From contig JAOXYB010016221.1 in the NCBI GenBank assembly GCA_028565635.1, forward strand, positions 5,852 through 19,192: a stretch of 13,341 nucleotides of DNA, given 5' to 3'. A program made the translations under genes and the position numbers. This document shows positions 1 to 10,100 of the stretch, piece by piece. This DNA comes from Phoronis ovalis. Its lineage: Eukaryota; Phoronida; Phoronidae. Each line of letters begins with the position of its first letter. Positions within the stretch are counted from its first letter, which is position 1. The notes below the pieces were generated by a model. That model was given only the letters and a program-made list of their open reading frames with translations. It was not told where the DNA came from and did no database searches.

Positions 1-912
1 GAAACCTACTGTAATATATTACATTCATTCACTACAACATTATTATTATTATTATTAGTACTATCATGCCGCATTTACGTACAATGGGTACATGCCATAT
101 TTAAGGTTTAACAACAAATTTCAGAAGTTATCATTTTGCATCATTGGCATCATATCAAGCATACACTCTTACTTTGTCACGTTCTGATGCATCGTCAATT
201 TTCATTGAGAGACTGAACAAGTAAGTCGTACTTAAAATGAATGTAATTCTTACATGACATAAAGGCCCGGGGGTTCGACTGAGACATATTACTGAATACT
301 GGAACCTATGTGCGTGAATGAGTTTTTGAAAGAGTCCCTAAGCTAAATGCGTTTTTCCAATTTTTAAATTGTGACACCTTTTCACCGACTGGAAGAGATT
401 TTAGATACACTAAATCGTTGAGATTTTTTTTTGAAAAATGCCCGGGAAATGAAATTATGCGAAATTCACTCGAACTTCGAGAAGAAATAAAGTTTGGTCA
501 AGAGATTGGCTGTTTTCAAGGGCGGTTTTGATCCGGGTGTTGATTCGGGTTTTGATCGCTTATTACAGTTAATCAAATTTTGTATATTTTATCAAAAAAT
601 ATAACCCTAAATGCGTAACACGCGTTAACCTACTTGGTTCTTTAAAATCAACCTTTTTAAGCGAGTTTGTTTACGCAGATCCGTACTAACCATTGATTTC
701 GGTCGGGACTCCCGGACAAAAGGTCTGCAACCCCATATCGGAATATGGACAAAAATGAAATTAGGCGTACCATTTGATCTAAAAACTTATATAAGTGTTA
801 GGCTACTTCAGAATTCTTTACAACTGTGTATTGATGAACACAATATAAAGGTGTTAAGATTGTGAGAACAGTATATTGGTGAAGGTTTCATGCCGATTAC
901 GTTCAGTCGTAC
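1..912 (-). other. Intron after exon J, continuing out of the window
   Basis: Begins with donor GTACGA at 912. No exon encoding the end of S2, M4 or the tail was found: there is no KWW-type motif and no long open minus-strand frame. The stretch from about 265 to 720 has repeat-like flavour (CCCGGG sites at 267 and 441, and short GATCCGGG / GATTCGGG / GATCGC iterations around 525-560), but no defined ends could be drawn. Confidence 0.8.
39..57 (+). repeat. (ATT)n microsatellite
   Basis: Six uninterrupted ATT units followed by one more A. It lies in the intron after exon J, near the window edge. Confidence 0.9.
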
Positions 913-1138
913 CTATTGGTGTTGCTATGCCGTATCCGTTTGAACTGAGTAGGCCTCCGACTTGCATGAGTTCACAGTCTCGCTGAACTCTGTAATCCAG
1001 TGTACTTGACTCCATTAAAAATGCATAATTTCCCTCTTTAACCTTTCTAACTCCTTCGTCGTATGTTGCATAAAATACTGATTCTTTTTGGCTGTCCATA
1101 AACGACCACATCCGTTTGTACGTGTCAATTTTGGAATC
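913..1138 (-). CDS. Grik: Exon J: ligand-binding half S2
   Basis: 226 nt, 75 codons (residues 604-678) plus one G of a split Gly codon. [14 protein letters not shown] continues TFFR of exon I and matches [31 protein letters not shown] carries the Glu that binds the agonist amino group. [12 protein letters not shown] holds a cysteine whose family disulfide partner would lie in the missing final exon. It ends [10 protein letters not shown], counterpart of GYGVGTPMG. The acceptor is TGTTAG before 1138 and the donor is ATAG|GTACGA after 913. The open frame runs on past the donor but immediately loses similarity (TTERNRHETF), so the exon ends there. Confidence 0.95.
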
Positions 1139-4100
1139 CTAACAATCAACGATATAGCTTTAATTCAAACTTTGAAGTTGATATACAGATATAGAAAGAG
1201 GATATAGAATATTATAATATGTCTGTACAACATCAACGTGGTATATCTACTCTAATTTACTACGACTTTTGAACATTTGAATTCGCCATGCGGTATACAT
1301 GTATTCGGAATTTACTCAGTCTGAATAAAATCATCCGCTAGTGTTCCGTACCTTCTCAACGAAAGTCTGAGCTAAGTCATAGTCAATTTTCGCTTATTAT
1401 AAATTACCTCGAAAAGCGGAAGAACAATAATATCTTCTTGTACAAAGTGCCCGCGAAACTTTTGACACCAATCAAACTATAATTATTATTACAAATAATG
1501 ACCGGTTCCTCGAATATACGCGTAATATACAGTACATTCTATTTATATTACGCATATGCCATTGGTCAGTTAGTCTTTAGACATTATTTTAACTCACCCT
1601 GAAAAATGTCATGGTTGATCCGCCGCCCCGCGTTCCATATTTAATATCAGTTTGTTTGGATAAACCCTCAGCAGATTCTATAGGTGTTACCATTCTTTCA
1701 ACAGTCAAAAACGCCGCTAAATTGGCTGTATACGAGGAGATTAATATTAGAGTAAAAAACCACCATATTCCTCCAACAATTCTAGTTGAAATGGCACGTG
1801 GATTAATATCAGATCCTTGCTGCATCAGCGTCCCTATAGCGAACCAGAAACTGTTCGACAGATCGAATAAATTTGCAACGGTATCCGTATCGGGATTACA
1901 CGGGTGAGGGTTATACCACTCATAAGGACTAAATCTTGCTAGTATAAACATAGTTACGCTAACAAGAACATATGCAGCTAAAACGTACAGCCAGATGTCC
2001 AAGGCTAAAGGATTTAGAAACGAAAACAATCCAGGGGAATCTGGGATTGGAACTTTAAACAGAATGCTGATACCGAGGCTCATGAAAGGTTTGGTGAAAT
2101 CCACCACTTGTTCTCGCTGGTAGTTGATAGTTAGCTGGCCCAATGCAATTTCGGCTTTCTGCAATTTGGAAAAAAATAAGATAACATCATCTAAAGATAA
2201 CGTAAAACTTGTATTTTTTTAAATTAAAAGAGAAATTGTTAATGTAAACATTGTGCCGATATATTAATAGTTTATCAATTCGATAGTAAACACTATTTTA
2301 TTTTATGGTTCTATTGTTCACATATTGATGGCAGACTCTTTTAAGACTGTTTCAGACTATCTATATATGTATAGGGGAAAGCGTTTATCCCGTGCCACTG
2401 CATCTGTGGTACGAAACCAAGCAACATAAACAATAAGAACTGCGCATGCCTCCTCAATATTTTTTTCTGCAACAACCCCAAGAACATTTTTTCGATTGTT
2501 GACAGACAAACATCTTAACTTAGTTTAAAGCAAAATAAATCTACGTACTCGATTAACTAATTCTCCAATCATTCCGTTAAATTCTCCATTTTCTTGTGGA
2601 AGACCATAATTCCCATCTGGAGCCAACGTTATGACATATTTAAATCCTATACTTCTAGCTAGCTTTTCTATCAAATCCACGCAAAATCCTTCATATTCTA
2701 CAGCGTCCCCTATTTGCTGTCCCTTTTCTGGATCTTTCTTCATAACGTATGGCTGCTCCTGAAACAGTAAAGTATAAAATGAAAATATTTATAGCAGTAA
2801 TATGAATATAAAATACAATAACTCGAAGTTCGGGAAATTGTAACTTGCAATCAAGCTCTGTGGATTGTATTCGACACAACCTCGTACATGCACGTTGCTG
2901 CAGTAATTCTCAGCTCAAGGACGCACTAGCTTCTATTTAGTAAAGGAAATTATTTGAAAGAGCTGTTACGATTACGCTTTACTTCGCTATGTGTTACGAA
3001 TGATAAACACAATCTGCTATTTTAAAGCAATATTTTGGTGCAAGAAAAATGAATGGATAACCAGGAACGGTTTGAACAGAATATTATTTTCAGCCGCAAA
3101 AGGATTTCCAAAAGATTGCACTAATAACGTTTAATTCTCTACTTCGGCACCAATACAAAAATGTAACACCACAGAAGATTTTCGAGTTTAAGTTTGCTGG
3201 CCCATGAGCTTATTATGTTGTCGGCGGATGGCGCAGTTCGAGCTCTACAGATGTAAGCAAATCATGCCCCACATTCCAGAATACACATTTCCCCTAATAG
3301 CGTAATATTGCAAAACAGCAATGAAATAAATGGCTCATAGATGTTGTAAGGAAAACCTGCGGATTGAAAGTTTTACACTCTATCAGTAATGTAAAAGGAA
3401 GTGAATATAATTTACTGTAAATATAGAGGACGAACAGACGGTTGTTGTTGATGAATGTATGCTTGGTGAAGGACTACATTTGCAAATTGTACGGTGTTTT
3501 TTCTATTAATCGGTACACAATGGAACAAGTCTCGATCGAACCCAAGACAAGATAATAGAGAGCATAAGATACTTAGACACCAGTGACGTGCTCTCGTAAC
3601 GAGTGAATTGTGTGCGTCTGACAAACACGTTAAAGTGCGAAGTAAAATATAATTATTCGATTCTTATAAAGAATATCTGTTCAAATGCGAACTGCTAGTG
3701 TCTTTTTTGTATTTGTCGCTTTTCGCGGTAGACGCACGCACTTTATCCGTTAATCGTAGCCCATGGCTCGTATTCTAGCACCTTAAGCTCTCCAATGCAC
3801 ATGCTAGTGTTCCAGATTTTAGCTTTCACGTCAGATCACCTAGTCACTACGATAATCTAAACATAAACTTGTAGTTATTCTACTGTCTTTGTGCATTATG
3901 CAAATGTAATTATGTCTCTACAAGTTCCTTTACCAAATTATAATGTGTAAAATTTGCAGAACATGCTAAAAGCTGAATGCGGTTATGAAGCATCGGCATT
4001 ATTATTATTACGTTCCCTTTCAAAATTATGTAACCACCATGCATCATAAACCTACCACCACGGTCACAACCCTTAATGGTTTCTGTAATGAAACGATTGA

Positions 4101-7100
4101 AAGTAATGTATTCTAGAATAAAATATAGTTATGTCTATACCCAATCTGAACAAATCCACCCGCTAGTGTTTATAGTAATATCCAACGTCTAGGATTAGGT
4201 ATAAAATTGTCGTTATATTCCTCCAATTTAACAAGAGTGCCTAAAAACGTCATTACACTTTTGACGAATCATGGGTCAGCCTTTCTATTTATGTGGCTAT
4301 GCTTGATTAACCTATGTCGCTAGCTGCCCGCTCAATCCACTGCTGTTGCTTTTAAACCAATTTACTGTAACCCAGACGTTAGATGAAAATGTGCGAAACA
4401 CTAGCGCATGGATTTATTCAGGCTGGTCTATATTCATGCAATTGCTGTGTTGGTTTAGTTTTACAACCCGGGTCTCAAAAATTAACACACTTTCCAAGAA
4501 AATTAAGTTCTCCCCTGATGGTTATACTGCTACAGAATTTCCTATGATGATTTTAATTGGGATATTTAAATTTTCTTTGCTGCAAAGCGGTGTGTGATAA
4601 TTACAAACAAAAAGAATAAATTAAGGAAAGAGTTTTAAAATGCGCAATTACATCTACAATGTAAAGTACAGTGCACATTTAGAAAAAATAAAAATAAGCA
4701 GTTAAAAATATTACGTAAACGAAAAAACGTACCAGAACCGATGTGACGATTAATGTCTTGTTGCCGAATACTCCAACTTCAGGGTCAAAATCCAGTGGAT
4801 TAGAAATATTCAAACCTGTACCTCCAGGGGCTGAAGAGTTCCACATCCCAATCTAAATAAAATAACAAGAGACAATTAACTGGTTTTTATTCACTCGACC
4901 GCAGGCAATTCGGTGTATTTAAAGAAGGGCTAATATATGTTTGAACTCCCTATAGGGAACTCAACATATTTCATTAAGCGTATGAGTCACTATATCGAAT
5001 TCAAAATGTCAGCTAAAAGAGGCAAATCAAATCCATTTTCTCAAGCTCAAAAATATTGTAGTGAGCTATTATCATAATAGCGATAACTTATGTCTTTCAT
5101 TACGAAAAATGCCGAATAAAGAGAAATTGTTTACGTGCTCCTCGTTAGACACAGGGAAAGTAACTAGACCTAGTTCATTTTATTTTTTCAAGACCCTCCA
5201 TATTCATTAATAAATAAGGAGACAAATGAGATATCAAAACCTATTTTCTTTAAGGAAAACAGCATTGAAACAGAACATATATATATATATATGGGTCCTA
5301 CAGCATTGAAACAGAACATATATGGGTCCTACAGCATTGAAACAGGACATATATGGGTCCTACAGTCGAATGACTAAACAACTGCTAACATTTTTCTTAT
5401 TCGATAGAAAATAGTTCCTTTTTATTTTTAAAAGCAACATGAAGGCAATATATTTTTTGTTAGTAAAAACAAAGTAATTGAACGATTTTTTAACATGGGT
5501 AGCAAAACAAAAGTTTTGTATTGACTCAAGTTAGAAATTCGAATTACCTGCTGACCAAGGATAAAACTGTTTACCAGGGTCCCAAGTCAACTAGAATGCA
5601 ATACATCGTACCTGTAATTGTACATGTGAGCATTCGTCAGATACTATACGGGACACTTACCGATCTCATGTTTTCGTCTTCCGTCAGTTGTGTGACCTCG
5701 AATTCAAAGCGAGTTCTTTTACCTTGTTGAAATCTCATGGTTCCAGTAAGACCTTCCATTTCCACCTTAAAATGGGTTAACATTATTGAACCTGACGTCA
5801 TTGGGGTTATATCAAACAAAGGGTGAGCTTAATTTAACAAATTTGATAAAAGCTTAGTCGTGTCAATGTTTTTACCAAATATGGAAAAATATTTGAATAT
5901 TTAAGAATTTTGTCTAAGATTTAGAATGGCAGAAAGGGAAACAGAAGAGAAATAAAAGCAGTCAAGTTCAAAATCTAGTCAAGCGGGCGGTATTTATACA
6001 ATATAATATTGCCATTGCTAAATATTCGATGAACTAATGATAAATACTTAAGACCAAACATTACTACGTAATAAGAACATTTTAAAATGCACGTATGTTT
6101 TTAAAAAGTTCAAGACAAACGCAATAGAATTTAGGACGTTTGAATGCAGCGCGCGATGTATGAAATGTTCATTAACTGTTATTATTCAGTAATTTTATAA
6201 TATAACGCTCACTTACCATGTTTAGATAGTTAAACAAAGTTTCCCCTTGGTGCCATGTTGTCATAACGTCAGCTTCCATGTTGCAAGTCAGCGTTTGAGG
6301 TAGAATCACAGCACTCTGGTTCATTTTACTGATAGCGTAAGCGAAAGTATACACCGCGTCATACACCAGTGCTGTCTGTGACTATATAAAAAGAAAAATA
6401 ACATAAATAGAAAAAATAATATACATTTATATATTATCATATTTGTAATCTTATGCTTAAGTTGTCTCTCGGGGTGTCTCCGCACCCGGGAAGGGGGCAG
6501 TCAGTATAAAAATGTGTAGCATGTTCCAACATGGCTTTTCAAAAAAGCCCCTAACGAAGTGTAATTCTGCAAAAAATACCACCCTAAGGAAGTGAGTTTT
6601 TTGAAAAAATACACCCCTAAGGAAGGGACTTTTGGCAAAAACACCCCTGATGAAGTGTAACACCTCCAAAAAACATCCCTTTTCGTGATTTTAGCCAAAA
6701 AACAGACGCGCGTAACGCGCTTTGCGCGCCGGCTGTTAAAAAAATCACGCGAAATTTTGTTGGAACATGCGTATCAACTTTCATATTGACTGCCCCCCCC
6801 CCGATCTCCGCATGCGGTTGATATAAAGTTAATGCCCCACGTGGTAGTCGGAAACTATTTTTATTGTAACTCCAAGACATTAAATGTCTACATTGTTCCT
6901 TGATAGCTGAATTTCTTTAGAAAATGTACAAGTGTTACTCAACATGTACATCTGATGAACACATTTCTAACTCATATTGTGCGCTTTTTTGTGATATCAT
7001 TACGTTTAAACGTCAGTGGCCCATGTTGCGAGAAGTTAATTGGAAGTTACAACGTAGCCATTTAAAGAGGGGTTTAGGCTAACAAAAGCAGTCATCACAT

Positions 7101-10100
7101 TCAGATTGTCCCCTCTCTTTCACGGCTAGTCAATTATATTGAAAACGCTAGGTATAACAGATGGAATATATACCTTGATGCCGCCTTGTTTAGTCCTCAG
7201 TGATACACCCATGGCATCCTCATAGTTTTTCAGATCTCTCAGTATTTGTTTACTCTTTGGATTATTTATATTTATTAAACTAAAGGCTGTGATATTTGCA
7301 AAATTGTGCTTGTAATCTCCAAGATCTAATGTTGTTGCATCCTGAAAGCGAAACGATACTTTAAATTGTATTCAATTTATCTGATAATTCGATCCAGATT
7401 TAATTTTCCTGTATATTATATGAAATAGCATTTGTTTGGGATTTCATACCTTGGAACGGATGGCTTATCTTTAGCAGGCTATCAGTACGTAAACAACGTT
7501 TGATTAAGGAGTCGAAACAAAACAATTGTTACGATTTTTTAAAATGTTCGAATCAAAATGAAGAGATACAAATGTAATTAATATAAAAGTATGCATTTTT
7601 GCAAAGGTTATACTTTAATGTCAATGAATCCAAACACAAAAAGTTGAAAATTATTCTCATGATCAGATAAGCATTTTGGGAAATATTGTGCTTTTCCAGT
7701 TTTAATTTAAAAAAATGTAAGTCAAAAACACTTGCACCTACACAGCTGAAACTTGGCAAAAATTACCTTTATATATAGTTCTCCAAAACAGTGCCTCAGT
7801 ATTTTAAAATTTTGCATCGTATGAAAGTTTCAAGTTTGTAGAGGTTTTTGATTTATGCTGTTTTGAAAATTAAAATTTGAAAACACAACTTTTTCCCAAA
7901 AATGGCCTTTATCAAATCATATGAACAATTTAAACTATTTAATTTGTATGATTTGTAAAGTACAGAGTACTAACATTTTTTAAAATGTACAGTTTCATAT
8001 ATCTTTCCCTTATCTTAATTACTAAAACGTAAGTTGAACTGTACATATACCTCATTATATCCAGAGACCTTTTATGACGTCACATAAACCTTCTCTTTTG
8101 AAGCCAGTGTAAACAATGATGAGAATATCAACTAGTGGAAGTAACAAAGAACGAGCACATGGTGAAATGACGAGCAAAACAACAGGAATTTGTTTTCTAT
8201 GATAAATAAAGGTACTTACCAAATTTGACAAAAGAAAATTGTGATGTGGATCAATCATTCCTTCCTGGAGAGCCTGCAACACAATATTTAAAACCAATTA
8301 TACCTAAATGGTAACCCTACCAAGAAAGGTTTGGGAATCTTTGTCCACCAGTTTGTGTCACAGCTACGTTTATTATATCCAATCACTTTTAACATTCTTT
8401 TGCCTTTTTTCCAATGCTACATTTCCTAATCAGTCTCCCAGACTATAACAATCATCACTAATAGACTATTTGCATCCACTTGAGGGCGCTACAGTCAGAC
8501 AGTTTCAATACCGGCATCCTTTAGTTACACACAAAACTTTTTTTTGAAAATCTGACTTTAGAAAAACTTTAACCGGTGAAAATTTAGCAAAATATAAAAA
8601 CGTTAATGAATAGTTGTTTATGTATTGACATGCTCACAAAAAGAGGGTATTTCTTAGATCAAAGAACATACGATTTTGTTTTGGTTTTGGCTCGGCATGT
8701 GAAGTATGCGTTTTGTGAATGAATCGCTTGAGCGCACGCAGAACTACGTCATTGTTCATTCACAGAGTCTGGTGGCTCCACCAAGTGTATGCAAATAGTC
8801 TATTCCAAAGACGTTTCGAAATTAACATTGATGTGTGCCGGGGATGGGGTTCACTAAATTGGTAATTGTGTCCCTTTGCAGGATAAGTTAAGATGATACT
8901 TTCTTAATTTTATAAAGTATGTCACTGTTTAAGGAGTTACGAAAACGACTCAATGTTCCCTCCACAATCCAGAAAAACGTAGGGTACGCATAATACCTAA
9001 TGTTATGAATCTGTATTTGATTACCATCGATTATACATAGAGAAGAAGAGACTTACAATTTTGAGTAGTAGTGCTGTATCTTCTAAGTTTAAATCCACTA
9101 GAATGTTCACCCATCGCCTTTGTTGCGCTTCTTTTAAAGTATTTCTCATATTTATTTCGCTAACTTCCCGAATCGTCAGTTCAAATTTATGATTTTGCTG
9201 TAGTAGACTGCTTAGTTTAAAAAGACCTGGAAAATACAACAGATTTACAAAGACTCTGTACCAAGTGGAAAGCTGCAAAATATAAGTTATACAACTAAGC
9301 AGATGAAGTAATCGCAGGTATAGCATTCTGAAAATGAAACAAACAACAATAATGTACTTTCTTTTCGTTTTAAATATATAGTATTATCGATAATAATTTA
9401 AACAGTACTGTAAAAGTTACATTTCACTTATACAGCATACTGAATAAAATGATACAACTAAGCCTGTGAGTTAGTAATAACGTGTGTATGAAAAGCCGCA
9501 TTTTGCAACATTACCCAATCGAAGAGGACGCATTTGTACAGTCCTGAGTATTAGTATCTCTGCTTGGAGTTTATGAAACACCCTACTGCTGACTAAATTC
9601 AAGCACAGAAGTTCTTGCCTCCAAAAAAATGAGAATTGGCGTATTCGGTAACCAAGTGTACAAATACACGACTTGTTCACTTTTTGTATTTAAATTTCTA
9701 CAGATCAAACATTAGTACAAGGATGAGATGGGAACTAATCGTAAACATACTGAAAAATGTTCCTTTCAAATAGCTTCTTGAATGGAGACAAGAGTGGCGT
9801 TTGGTAATTTAATTTGCTTTCACTAGCTGAAGGAGAGGTAACTTAGTTTGATTTCCAACTTCTTGACATTAGTTTTCCTGTTTTTTTTCCTTATCTGCGC
9901 CGCTGTGTTCCTCCCTCTAACATTAATTACGTCATGACATTGCTTAAGTACTATTTATTCTTACCTGTTTTGCTTCCAAAGAGTATAAGTAGTTTTTTCC
10001 AGCCATTGTAATTTACAAGATCAACAAATGCTGAATTTACTAAACCAGATTCTGGATAGAAATTAACGGAAAACTGAGTGGACATGGTATACATATTTGA

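Larger units (their letters stand above)
6485..6804. mobile_element. MITE-like element with 8-bp flanking direct repeat (family B)
   Basis: About 320 bp in the intron between exons D and E. The direct repeat TCTCCGCA sits immediately outside on both sides (6477-6484 and 6805-6812). The ends are GC-rich imperfect inverted repeats: the left end reads GGGGGCAGTCAGTATAAA and further in GCATGTTCCAAC, and the complement of the right end reads GGGGGCAGTCAATATGAAA and further in GCATGTTCCAAC. Inside are a tandem array and a hairpin, listed separately, and no coding frame. An 8-bp target duplication is typical of hAT-type elements, so a hAT-derived MITE is the best guess. The left TIR is one base longer than the right, so the exact boundary is uncertain by a few bases. 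Confidence 0.7.
6382..7173 (-). other. Intron between exons D and E
   Basis: 792 bp, GTATAT donor to ATATAG acceptor. About 40 percent of it is the family B element (6485-6804) with its flanking direct repeat. No other feature seen. Confidence 0.9.

Noticed and set aside
265-285. GGGTTCGACTG as a Pol III B-box of a tRNA or SINE
   Set aside because: Only a partial match; no A box or cloverleaf could be found upstream.
1611-1907. Plus-strand open frame of 98 codons
   Set aside because: Lies antisense to exon I, whose protein is clearly a glutamate receptor; the plus-strand translation has no recognisable features.
3412-3624. Minus-strand 70-codon frame as a possible extra exon
   Set aside because: No similarity to any receptor segment; it would interrupt the continuous first beta strand formed by exons G and H.
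4346-4597. Plus-strand open frame of 83 codons in the exon G-H intron
   Set aside because: No start context, no family resemblance and AT-rich intronic composition; exons G and H already join without a gap.
6457-6880. Several overlapping minus-strand open frames with repeated HFIRGVF-like peptides
   Set aside because: They are translations of the tandem array and TIRs of the family B element, not genes.
8456-8810. Target-site duplication for family A copy 1
   Set aside because: Outer flanks (CACT and CCAAAG) do not match; TA is possible only if AATA/TATT is not part of the repeat, which both copies make doubtful.
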